Assembly (NCBI GenBank): GCA_900546345.1
Contig: URCI01000029.1
Coordinates: 1 to 35,704, forward strand
Length of the DNA: 35,704 nucleotides
Source of the DNA: an uncultured Prevotella sp.
GTDB lineage: Bacteria; Bacteroidota; Bacteroidia; Bacteroidales; Bacteroidaceae
Direction of reading: 5' to 3'
The translations under genes and the position numbers were made by a program. Positions 18,301-25,032 of this stretch are shown in pieces. The notes beneath the pieces are model-generated. The model saw only the letters and a program-made list of their open reading frames with translations, ran no database searches and was not told the DNA's origin. Within the stretch, counting starts at the first letter, position 1. Each line of letters begins with the position of its first letter.

Positions 18301-19730
18301 GCTACACCGGCAAGGCCGACGATCTCTCGCTGTCCTTCCCCGACGGCGAGGTTTATCTCCACGCTCTGACTGTGATCAACATGGGCAGTGGCGACATTGC
18401 CAAGAACGACCAAGGCTACTATGTAGTCGACGCGGGCAGTGTCAGCAGTCTGCTCAACGTGTTTGACGTGGTGGCCAACTACGGCGAAGCCGACGAGCGC
18501 ACCAAGGTGTTCCTGCCCGACGGCGTCTATGACCTGGGCAAGATCACTGAACAGGAGTTGCCTGTCGACAATCTCTCTCTCATCGGACAAAGCACCGACA
18601 AGACCATCATCGTCACTACTCCGGATGCTTCGATTGAAGGCCTCGGCAAAGCTGACCTGTTTCTCAACACCAAGAAAGATCTCTATCTTCAGGACCTCAC
18701 TTTGAAGAATGCTCTCGACTACTACGGTGCCGGTGCTGCCGGACGCGCTGCTGTGTGGCAGGACCGTGGCGACCGCACCATCTTCCGTAACGTCAAGATG
18801 CTCTCTTACCAAGACACCTACTACAGTCAGAACAATGCCATGCAGAGCTACTTCGAGGACTGTGACATCCACGGCACCGTCGACTTCATCTGTGGTGGCG
18901 GCGACGTGCGCTTCCAGCACACGACGATCTCGCTCGAACCACGCAGCGAGAGTGGCACTGGCGGCCGTACGATCACTGCGCCCACGACAACGACCGACTT
19001 CGGCTATGTGTTCGACAACTGCAACATCGTCGACTTGGCCAAAGGCAAGGGTGACTGGAACTATGGACGCACGTGGCAGGGAAAACCTGTCTGCGTGTTC
19101 CTCAACACGACACTTGACGACGATGCCGCCGCGACCATCGTCAGCGCGCGCTGGACACAGAAGGGCATGAACAACACCGACCCGAAGGTCTTTGGCGAAT
19201 ATGGCACCAAGAACACAGCCGGACAGAACATCACGCCCGCCAGCAACGTCATTGCCTCTTATGGCGGCAACATCGAGACCATCCTCTCCGCCACGCAGGC
19301 TGCTGCTTATGACTACGGCAAGATGTTCACTAACTGGGATCCGAAGACACTCGCCACACAGTTGACCGTTACAGGTGCTAAGCTCTCCGCTGGCATTCTC
19401 TCATGGGATGCAAGCCAAGGCGCCACCGCCTACGCTGTCTTTGCCGACGGCAAGCTGGTCAGCTTCACCACCGCCACGAGTATGGCCGTTGACGGCAAGG
19501 CTGCAAAATATACCATCCGTGCCGCCAACACCATGGGAGGACTGGGACCGGAAGCAACCGTAGAGGTTGCCAGTGGCATCGAGCATCCCACAGCAGAGCA
19601 AGCTGGCGATGCATACTACTATTCCCTTCAGGGCACCAAACTGCAATCTCCCCGTCAGGGCATCAACATCCGTGTCAGCTCTCATCCGGGTGCCAAGTGC
19701 AAAGTACAGAAGGTCATCGTGAGAAGGTAA
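15315..19730 (+). CDS. Secreted pectate lyase / pectin methylesterase fusion (PL1-like plus CE8)
   Basis: This 1471-aa protein has a signal peptide (MKMKPLLTIAALGICATTWA). An N-terminal parallel beta-helix of pectate lyase type follows (about 20-440): FPGAEGNGRYVTGGRGG, the strand GLILDHCSLSWSIDE (vWiDH-like) and NRAPRF near 210, which carries the presumed catalytic Arg. A calcium-binding type loop (DTDGDGMPDVWEKANGLNPN, 463-482) is next. Then come beta-rich linker modules (about 570-1025), including an InlB-like WLFQANGEEK stretch. The CE8 pectin methylesterase domain (about 1030-1340) has QDTYYSQ, GTVDFICGGG and YGRTW, which supply the two catalytic Asp and the Arg. A fibronectin-like segment and a short tail with YYYSLQGTKL end it. 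The lyase cuts de-esterified pectin and the esterase produces that substrate, so fusing them is logical. No SusC/SusD genes are near. The exact PL family is not certain. Confidence 0.9.
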   Translation: MKMKPLLTIAALGICATTWAQAPAFPGAEGNGRYVTGGRGGKVIHVTNLNDSGAGSLRAAVNGTDKKIIVFDVGGVIPLASELKIGANTTILGQTAPYPGITLRYYTVRPGNNNIIRFIRVRRGQEKEFDDAADACWGKNLNGLILDHCSLSWSIDEVGSFYDNNNFTMQWCTLGESLNNAGHDKGAHGYGGIWGGKLASFHHNMIAHVANRAPRFNGARYNWTGYTANSLYSQYKWANAVQAENVDFRNCLIFDWGTGGCYGGPGGGYINMVNNYYKATPEVKNKNRVTTVSIANSTTSSDEKTYLDMTSRYYISGNYVDAKDNKGNVYGANYDWKGVKYDDGVQIINGEEYTKDSLFAYGKDVEHVNNAQGIPCVRIKLDSPVAPTGEVTTHSAENAYSKIMAYGGASLFRDDVDNRYMTEAKKGESTYTGSVTGIKGLVDKVSDVDGYTEKDFPTGQRAADFDTDGDGMPDVWEKANGLNPNDATDATTFTLDTKGYYTNLEVYANSLVEDIMKAENKDAITTVAEYYPTCTKADGLDYYSGRIVERVKPSDPTTPSDQKTEKAIYSTTFTDWSDAAASTTESTVTQTTKYSHETLTFSIFDTQISSTNKNTAKFPNWTGGYLMCSKSADPYVVTSPLASITRVHFLHGATGSKRGWKLEAKGDGDADWVVLSDAVATTSTGTDVDVEVNRTNCQLRFTNLNASQNAYLFQLDIYGNVSTGNQPSLTSFTAYGKEYTAEDFFTENANGNYEGTIEVSKKSDMVSASNAITTTVGNGTVGTITYKDVTSNVNGSKPACDVTIPVTLASSGTTKTYIVHFVWKPDYTVIYHDTDAKVIATQTVEKGDAITTLNDGETVTVPSGSKFRGWLFQANGEEKANVKTTVDKKELNLYALVTDIENDEPNERHAYNLKDKYFYVEDHEGFLPQSAYNYNGSQHGLDIKEGSVTLPVMGNAIVIVEACKYSKSAMTLSDSKGNVIGTIDIPTTDGTRTAIRYTGKADDLSLSFPDGEVYLHALTVINMGSGDIAKNDQGYYVVDAGSVSSLLNVFDVVANYGEADERTKVFLPDGVYDLGKITEQELPVDNLSLIGQSTDKTIIVTTPDASIEGLGKADLFLNTKKDLYLQDLTLKNALDYYGAGAAGRAAVWQDRGDRTIFRNVKMLSYQDTYYSQNNAMQSYFEDCDIHGTVDFICGGGDVRFQHTTISLEPRSESGTGGRTITAPTTTTDFGYVFDNCNIVDLAKGKGDWNYGRTWQGKPVCVFLNTTLDDDAAATIVSARWTQKGMNNTDPKVFGEYGTKNTAGQNITPASNVIASYGGNIETILSATQAAAYDYGKMFTNWDPKTLATQLTVTGAKLSAGILSWDASQGATAYAVFADGKLVSFTTATSMAVDGKAAKYTIRAANTMGGLGPEATVEVASGIEHPTAEQAGDAYYYSLQGTKLQSPRQGINIRVSSHPGAKCKVQKVIVRR

Positions 19731-19764
19731 GAAAGCCAAGCATAAAGTAAAATCTATAATTGAG

Positions 19765-19805
19765 AACAGGCAAGTCCATTCCTCTTTGGGCTTGCCTGTT
19801 TTTTC
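19765..19805 (+). terminator. Intrinsic terminator after the pectinolytic gene
   Basis: A 13-bp stem AACAGGCAAGTCC/GGGCTTGCCTGTT (19765-19777 with 19788-19800, one wobble) is followed by a T-run. In reverse it also has an A-flank and could partly serve the convergent gene at 19834-20250. Confidence 0.88.
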
Positions 19806-19833
19806 TTACGGAAACTTTTGGAAAAGGTGAACG

Positions 19834-20250
19834 TTATTTCTTCGCCTGTTGTGGATGATAGTAGATGCTCCGTGGATCATCTGGCATAAAGATGCTCAGA
19901 CTTTGAACCTTTGGCAGCACGCTCTCCGGATCATCCGGTGACGCCCACCATGCGGCGGCATAGCACAGACAGTCCATGAGGGCGGCCATCACCTCTTTAT
20001 GGTTCTGTTGGTTGATGTCGATGGGCTTCTTACCTCCTCCGGCCTGTATCGCCACGAAGTCATTGCGTCCCTCGACGACAGCCACGACATGGGTTCTGCG
20101 CAGGGTTTCTATAATCTTCTCGCGGGCGTCGGCAGGAGTGGAAACGATCTGAATGTTCATATAAGGGTAGTCCTCGCCTTCCAAGATGGTGCAGTCGGAC
20201 TGGCTACCCTCAATGGTACCGACTTTCACGGTGTATGTGTATTTTGACAT
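19834..20250 (-). CDS. Hypothetical protein, 138 aa, family not recognised
   Basis: I do not recognise this protein. It starts MSKYTYTVKVGTIEGSQSDC and has no signal peptide or membrane segment. The first half looks alpha/beta with a predicted beta-hairpin. The middle holds VVAVVEGRNDFVAIQAGGGK and the second half a helix with CLCYAAAWWAS. The end is basic and Gln-rich (PQQAKK). GC content and codon use resemble its neighbours, and it has a promoter-like TACCTTTG upstream, so it is probably a real gene. It lies alone between two terminators. Cytoplasmic location is inferred from the lack of export signals. No function is proposed. Confidence 0.7.
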   Translation of the reverse strand: MSKYTYTVKVGTIEGSQSDCTILEGEDYPYMNIQIVSTPADAREKIIETLRRTHVVAVVEGRNDFVAIQAGGGKKPIDINQQNHKEVMAALMDCLCYAAAWWASPDDPESVLPKVQSLSIFMPDDPRSIYYHPQQAKK

Positions 20251-20346
20251 AGTTGATGAATTGATAAATAAAAGTATGAGTTGACGAAATGTGACAAAAG
20301 TGATGCGGCTACCGCACTAACATCATTAAGTTGTTGCTGTCTCTGC

Positions 20347-20354
20347 AAAGGTAA
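20347..20354 (-). promoter_or_regulatory. -7 element for the 138-aa hypothetical gene
   Basis: On the minus strand TACCTTTG (20354 to 20347) fits TAnnTTTG, giving a leader of roughly 90 bases to the start at 20250. The leader contains the small hairpin TGCGG-TAG-CCGCA. Confidence 0.45.
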
Positions 20355-20690
20355 TCATTTTTTTGCTAATCACATTTTACAATACAATGATTTTTCCGTT
20401 CATCAAAAAAAGCCCCGGTTTGTCCTTTACGTCTTTTTGTCTTCAACATCAGCCCCCAGTCTGCACCGCCTGTCTACTTTGTCTTATAAACTGACATTTT
20501 TCCGCTCGCTTGGCGGCGATTTTCCCACACAACACCTCGTGGGCACCGAATTTCGCGATTCTCAGAAACATTTCCGTAATAGATTGATACTCAGAGCAAT
20601 ATCACACGATAGAATTTTTCAAAAACAAAAAACGAGGCTTTCAAGACAGATTTCCGACATAAAGACACAGGAAACAACTGCTCTGTACCT
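20355..20690. other. Gene-free stretch between hypothetical gene promoter and repeat array
   Basis: I see no supported gene here. A 172-residue plus-strand frame crosses it (20281-20799), but it runs through the hypothetical gene's promoter and the 22-bp repeats and has a Ser/Phe/Cys-rich, non-protein-like composition. A short GC-rich inverted segment lies at about 20500-20520 (CCGCTCGCTTGGCGGCG). The stretch may be decayed sequence or an untranslated region. Confidence 0.5.
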
Positions 20691-20799
20691 GTCATCTCAG
20701 TGGTTTTACCGCATCATCTCGGTGGTTTCATCCAGTCATCTCGGTTGTTTCATCAGGTCATTTCAATGGTTTCTTCGGTTCATTTCGATGGTTTTGTGA
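20691..20799. repeat. 22-bp imperfect tandem repeat, five copies
   Basis: Five contiguous units of 22 bases (the last one 21) follow the pattern GTCATCTCGGTGGTTTCATC with scattered changes: 20691-20712, 20713-20734, 20735-20756, 20757-20778 and 20779-20799. The most divergent copies are at the right end, closest to the tmRNA gene. Since 22 is not a multiple of 3, protein coding is unlikely. Confidence 0.88.
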
Positions 20800-20955
20800 T
20801 TTCACTCCGATTCTTAGTGTTTCTCTACCCCATTTTTGCTTATTCTCCTTGTGGCATTTTTCTAGAATAGAAATAGTCGGTGCACTACTTTTGTCAAATA
20901 CTTTGGTAGAGAGACATCAGCCGGGTCAACAATTGTCCGCTCCTTCCGACCACAC

Positions 20956-21001
20956 AAAAAACAGCAATGCCGCAAACCCTCGAAGGGATTTGCGGCATTG
21001 C
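20956..21001 (-). terminator. Intrinsic terminator of ssrA
   Basis: On the minus strand a stem of about 17 bp (GCAATGCCGCAAA-x-CCC with its complement, one mismatch, TTCG-type tetraloop) is followed by GTTTTTTG. It starts 8 bases after the tmRNA 3' end. Confidence 0.92.
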
Positions 21002-21008
21002 CTTGTGA

Positions 21009-21407
21009 GGTGGAGCTGGTGGGATTCGAACCCACGTCCAAACAGGGAAACCATACGCTTTCTACACGTTTATTCCAGCCTTTGATTTTCGTGCGACGGC
21101 AAGACCTGGACCACCAACCGGCGCCTTAGCCTCTAAAATTTCATCCTGCTGTCGAGGCCCGGCAAGACTATTTCCGATTTATCTGCACCGCTTGACCCTC
21201 AGATTCGGAACAACATCCTTGGAGCGATGTCTCGTCCCATCATCTAATGACGGGATTAAGCCAGTAATCTACTGTACTTCGATTAGGCAGCGAGAGCGTA
21301 GTTGTTTTCGCCAATTAAATTTTTGTTCACTCAGATTAAAGAGCTAGCCAACGAGGCTCTGCGTGCTTACGTACCATCTCAGCCTGCTGTCAAATCCAGT
21401 CAACCCC
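21009..21407 (-). ncRNA. ssrA: Transfer-messenger RNA (tmRNA, ssrA)
   Basis: The minus strand starts GGGGTTGACTGGATTTGACA, the canonical 5' end of tmRNA. It ends with a T-arm GGTTCGAATCC and the acceptor strand CAGCTCC-A, which pairs with GGGGTTG to form the tRNA-Ala-like half. The tag frame (21312 to 21283) reads GENNYALAA and then TAA, so the full degradation tag with the charged alanine would be AGENNYALAA, as known for Bacteroidales. tmRNA with SmpB frees stalled ribosomes and marks the partial protein for proteolysis. The genome encodes only CC of the terminal CCA (next base T), so the last A must be added by CCA-adding enzyme. Total length is about 399 bases, usual for the family. Confidence 0.96.
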
Positions 21408-21422
21408 AAATGATAGTAGCGG

Positions 21423-21430
21423 CAAAGTTA
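21423..21430 (-). promoter_or_regulatory. -7 element for ssrA
   Basis: On the minus strand TAACTTTG (21430 to 21423) lies 16 bases upstream of the tmRNA 5' end, allowing for a short processed leader. The -33 position is not well matched. Confidence 0.6.
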
Positions 21431-21637
21431 CGAAATATTTCTTTTAAGTGTTCTGTATATTAATGATAATTAACACGCAACTCCTAACATAGACGTTTCA
21501 AAAAGCTTGTCAGCATGTGTGACAGCACAGAATGCCGTACATCGTTGCTCAGCACAGACCGGATGAAGTTCGTGCGAGCCTCGTATTATTTGGGGAAAGC
21601 GCAACAGAGGACGATGGCAAGATAAGGACTGAAATAA
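21431..21637. other. Gene-free stretch between ssrA and the polysaccharide cluster
   Basis: No ORF, tRNA or clear hairpin was found. It separates the divergent promoters of ssrA and the Wza-like gene and marks the left border of the polysaccharide cluster. Confidence 0.5.
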
Positions 21638-21668
21638 TTGTGTTTACGGACCTTTTTTTGTAACTTTG
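21638..21668 (+). promoter_or_regulatory. Promoter of the polysaccharide cluster
   Basis: TTG at 21638-21640, exactly 20 bases, then TAACTTTG at 21661-21668: a full Bacteroidetes -33/-7 pair. It lies about 100 bases before the Wza-like start at 21768 and is the only full promoter seen ahead of the plus-strand cluster genes. Confidence 0.75.
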
Positions 21669-21767
21669 TGCCGAAAAGTTTATATATTCTAGAACTTTCA
21701 TCAACAAACACAATATTCTCGCCATAAACGAGTTTATTAACTTAAATAAATGTCAGAACACACAACA

Positions 21768-24362
21768 ATGAAAAAAATACTTTGGGCACTGGCCTTGATG
21801 TTGATGCTTCCACTCACCATCAGTGCACAGTCGTCGATGACAGATTCGCAGATCGCCGAATACGTACAGCGTGAATCAGCACGCGGCACCTCGCAAGCGC
21901 AAATCGTCACCCACCTCATGCAGAATGGCGTGGACATCTCGCAGATCAGACGCGTCAGACGCGCCTATGAGCGACAAGCCAAGAACAGTGGATTCGGTAC
22001 GGCTAACACCACCGGAACCGAGAACTCACGACTGCGAATGCCCAACGGCAAGACCCGCAACACACGCACCCAAACTGAGAAATACAATGCGCAGCGCAAC
22101 GCTTCGACAACGGGACGCATACAGAGCAATACGCAGTGGCAGAACCAATACGACGAAAACGACCAGGACTTCCAACAGATGCAGCAGGAGATCGGCGACA
22201 TGATGCCGATCGACTCCACGGCACTGCTCAAGCAACTGCTGGAACAACAGCGAAAAGACAAGCACAAGGTCTTTGGTCGCGACATCTTCTCGAATCAAAA
22301 CCTCAGCTTTGAGCCGATCATGAACATTGCCACGCCGCAGAACTACCGTCTCGGACCGGGCGACGCCGTCAATATCGATGTCTACGGAGCTTCGCAGCGC
22401 AGCATCACCGCCACGGTCAGTCCCGACGGCGACATCGTCGTGGAGAATTTCGGACCCATCCACGTCGGCGGACTCTCCGTGGCTCAGGCCACCGCACGCA
22501 TTCGCTCACAGCTCGGGGCACGCTACCAGAGCAGCCGCATCAAGCTGTCTTTGGGACAGACGCGCACCGTGACCGTCAACGTCATGGGTGAGGTCAAGAC
22601 ACCGGGCACCTATACCCTATCGGCCTTCGCCAGCGTGTTCAATGCCCTATACATGGCAGGCGGCACCAACGACCTCGGTACACTGCGCAACATCAAGATC
22701 TATCGTCACAACCGCCTCATCAGCGTCTGCGACATCTACGACTATATCCTCAATGGCAAGATGACGGGCAACGTGCGCCTCAACGACGGCGATGTCATCA
22801 TCGTCGGCCCCTATGACTGCCTGGTCAACATCACGGGTAAAGTCAAACGGCCGATGTACTACGAGATGAAGCGCAACGAAAGCGTAGAGACCTTGCTGCG
22901 CTATGCCGGCGGATTCACGGGCGACGCCTATACCAAGGCCGTGAGAGTCAACCGCAAGACAGGCCGCGAGTATGCCGTGTACAATGTCGAGGAGTTCGAC
23001 ATGAGCTCTTTCCGTGTGGCCGATGGCGACAGTGTCAGCGTAGACTCTATCCTGCCCCGCTATCAAAACACGGTGGAGATCAAGGGCGCCGTGTTCCGTC
23101 CGGGCATGTATCAACTGGGTGCCGGCATCAACAGCGTGCGCACACTCATACAGCATGCCGAGGGACTCACCGAACAAGCCTTCACCGCCCGTGCTGTCAT
23201 GCACCGGATGAACGCCGACCGCACGCTGCGCGTGATCAGCGTCGACGTCGACGGTATCATGAAAGGCCGTGTGGCCGACATTCCTCTGAAAGAAAATGAC
23301 GTGCTCTTCATCCCTTCCAAGGAAGAAGCCATGACCGAGCGCACCATCACCATCAACGGCGAGGTCCACTACCCCGGCATTTATAAATATGCTGACAACG
23401 AAACGCTTGAGGACTTCGTGCTACAGGCAGGAGGACTCAAGGAGACCGCTTCCACGGTGAAGGTCGACGTGGCACGCCGTGTTTCTGATCCGAAGGCTTT
23501 AGCCACCGACAGCATCATCGCCCAGACCTACAGCTTTGCGCTGAAGGACGGCTTCGTCGTCGACGGACAGCCGGGATTCGTGCTCAAGCCTTTCGACGAG
23601 GTGTATGTGCGCAAGAGCCCTGCCTACTCAGAGCAGCAGAATGTAGAGGTCGACGGCAAGGTGATGTTCCCAGGATCCTATACCATGGCCTACCGCGACA
23701 TGCGGTTGACCGACCTGGTGAAGATGGCAGGCGGTGTCGCTCCCGACGCTTATGTCAAGGGAGCCCGCATCATGCGCGTACCCACCGAAGCAGAGCGCAC
23801 ACGCATGGAGGCAGCCTTCAAGATGCAACAGGAACAACTGCGCCAGCAACTCATGCAATTAGCTGTCAACAACAATAACAATAATGTGCTGCAAAACTCC
23901 GACGAGACGCTGCAAAAGCAACTTGAGAAGTTCCAGGTGCCTAACACCTACCCTGTAGGTATCGAACTGGACAAAGCTTTGAAAAATCCTAAGAGCGATG
24001 CCAACATCATCCTGCGTGCCGGTGACCGGCTGCTCATCCCGTCATACACCGCAACAGTGAAGATCAACGGTGCTGTGATGTATCCCAACACCGTCAGCTA
24101 TGAGCGTGGGGAGAGCGTCCGCCACTATCTCGACGCCGCCGGCGGCTTCGCACAGAATGCCCGTAAGAGTGGGGTATACATTATATATATGAACGGCATG
24201 GTCGGCAAGGTCAGCCGTGGCGCCAAGGTAGAGCCCGGCTGCGAGATTGTCGTGCCCTCAAAGCTCACCCGCAAGATGAGCGTGGCTGAGACGATGAGCC
24301 TCGGCTCCAGCATGTCGAGTATTGCTGCCATGATTGCCACCATCGCCAACATGTCGAAATAA
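21768..24362 (+). CDS. Polysaccharide export outer membrane protein, Wza-like, with six SLBB domains
   Basis: This protein is 864 aa from the chosen start. An ATG at 21750 would add six residues, but the ATG at 21768 puts the signal peptide (MKKILWALALMLMLPLTISA) at the N-terminus. A Gln/Asn-rich segment (about 85-155) precedes a Poly_export domain (about 190-265, YRLGPGDAVNIDVYG). About six SLBB repeats follow, starting near residues 270, 353, 435, 527, 626 and 764, each with G-x-V-x-x-P-G-x-Y and A-G-G. A polar insert with NNNNNN is near 703, and the C-terminus is hydrophobic. Wza of E. coli has about 380 residues and fewer SLBB domains, so this is the extended Bacteroidales type. It should form the channel that exports the polymer across the outer membrane. 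Unlike the genes that follow, it is GC-rich (one 60-base line is 67% GC). Confidence 0.9.
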   Translation: MKKILWALALMLMLPLTISAQSSMTDSQIAEYVQRESARGTSQAQIVTHLMQNGVDISQIRRVRRAYERQAKNSGFGTANTTGTENSRLRMPNGKTRNTRTQTEKYNAQRNASTTGRIQSNTQWQNQYDENDQDFQQMQQEIGDMMPIDSTALLKQLLEQQRKDKHKVFGRDIFSNQNLSFEPIMNIATPQNYRLGPGDAVNIDVYGASQRSITATVSPDGDIVVENFGPIHVGGLSVAQATARIRSQLGARYQSSRIKLSLGQTRTVTVNVMGEVKTPGTYTLSAFASVFNALYMAGGTNDLGTLRNIKIYRHNRLISVCDIYDYILNGKMTGNVRLNDGDVIIVGPYDCLVNITGKVKRPMYYEMKRNESVETLLRYAGGFTGDAYTKAVRVNRKTGREYAVYNVEEFDMSSFRVADGDSVSVDSILPRYQNTVEIKGAVFRPGMYQLGAGINSVRTLIQHAEGLTEQAFTARAVMHRMNADRTLRVISVDVDGIMKGRVADIPLKENDVLFIPSKEEAMTERTITINGEVHYPGIYKYADNETLEDFVLQAGGLKETASTVKVDVARRVSDPKALATDSIIAQTYSFALKDGFVVDGQPGFVLKPFDEVYVRKSPAYSEQQNVEVDGKVMFPGSYTMAYRDMRLTDLVKMAGGVAPDAYVKGARIMRVPTEAERTRMEAAFKMQQEQLRQQLMQLAVNNNNNNVLQNSDETLQKQLEKFQVPNTYPVGIELDKALKNPKSDANIILRAGDRLLIPSYTATVKINGAVMYPNTVSYERGESVRHYLDAAGGFAQNARKSGVYIIYMNGMVGKVSRGAKVEPGCEIVVPSKLTRKMSVAETMSLGSSMSSIAAMIATIANMSK

Positions 24363-25032
24363 TCCGCCAGGCAATGTGATTGTCCTTTAGTGGAATAGCA
24401 TCTCTCCAGACAGTGTGCTTGGATGAGAAAAAACAAATATACGGGCGCAGCCAATAACGTGCCCAGCCAGGTAGATGGCTCTGCGGCCTTCTCATGAAGA
24501 CCCTATGTGGACTCTTCTCCCTCGCTCCGCTTCGGCGGCAGACGCCCTTGCCAAATGGTGAGGGGAGGGAGAGTGTTGTCTAATTATGAGGTTGTGTGTT
24601 CGACCTCGGAGGAAGAAATAAGTAATTTCTATGTCCATCATGCTGCAGAGAATAGCTCATTCGTCATTTGACCTCGGAGAGGTCGCACGTGGGGTACAAG
24701 CAAATATAATTCGCATGAACAATGCCTCCGTCGGCTATCCTCTATTCATTGCCTGGCGCCGTCGGTCGCTGGGGGCAGCGACCCCACTAACAAGTATGTA
24801 CGAACAATGCACGTCGGTGTTTGTTCCTTATCTTAATAAACATGTTCGTGCATGAAGCATACATGATATTATGTGTGGCACCAGTCTCGGGAAGGCTGAC
24901 TAGCAGTAACCTCTGTCTAAGCGAGCACAGCGTGTGCAGAATGGGGGTGATGTCACGACAGATGCCCTAACACCGCGCCTCGAAGAGGTACACTAAAACA
25001 TTATACATAACGCAAATTAATAAAACAACATA
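24363..25032 (+). other. 670-base structured intergenic leader inside the polysaccharide cluster
   Basis: No convincing gene is present. Clear inverted repeats are GACCTC-GGA-GAGGTC (24670-24684), an 8-bp stem with GGGG loop (24764-24771 with 24776-24783) and an 11-bp stem with one wobble (24796-24806 with 24843-24853). GAACAATG followed shortly by GTCGG occurs twice (from about 24717 and 24801). The left half is GC-rich and the last 60 bases AT-rich. No TAnnTTTG promoter was found, so the downstream genes are probably transcribed through this region from 21638-21668. It may be an attenuator or leader RNA, a dispersed repeat, or remains of deleted genes. A 74-aa frame at 24631-24855 is not considered a gene. 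Confidence 0.5.

Noticed and set aside
17433..18920. 495-residue minus-strand frame inside the pectin enzyme gene
   Set aside because: It is antisense to clear beta-helix and PME coding sequence and has a Val/Asp/Gly/Ala-rich composition typical of a reverse shadow frame.
20281..20799. 172-residue plus-strand frame next to the 138-aa gene
   Set aside because: It overlaps the promoter of the minus-strand gene and the 22-bp repeats, whose period is not a multiple of three. Composition is not protein-like.
21009..21050. tRNA-Ala-like gene suggested by the GGTTCGAATCC T-arm
   Set aside because: The 5' acceptor half lies about 360 bases away with the tag reading frame between, so it is the 3' part of tmRNA.
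24631..24855. 74-residue frame in the polysaccharide leader
   Set aside because: It runs through three hairpins, has no promoter or family similarity that I recognise, and is more likely repeat-derived sequence.
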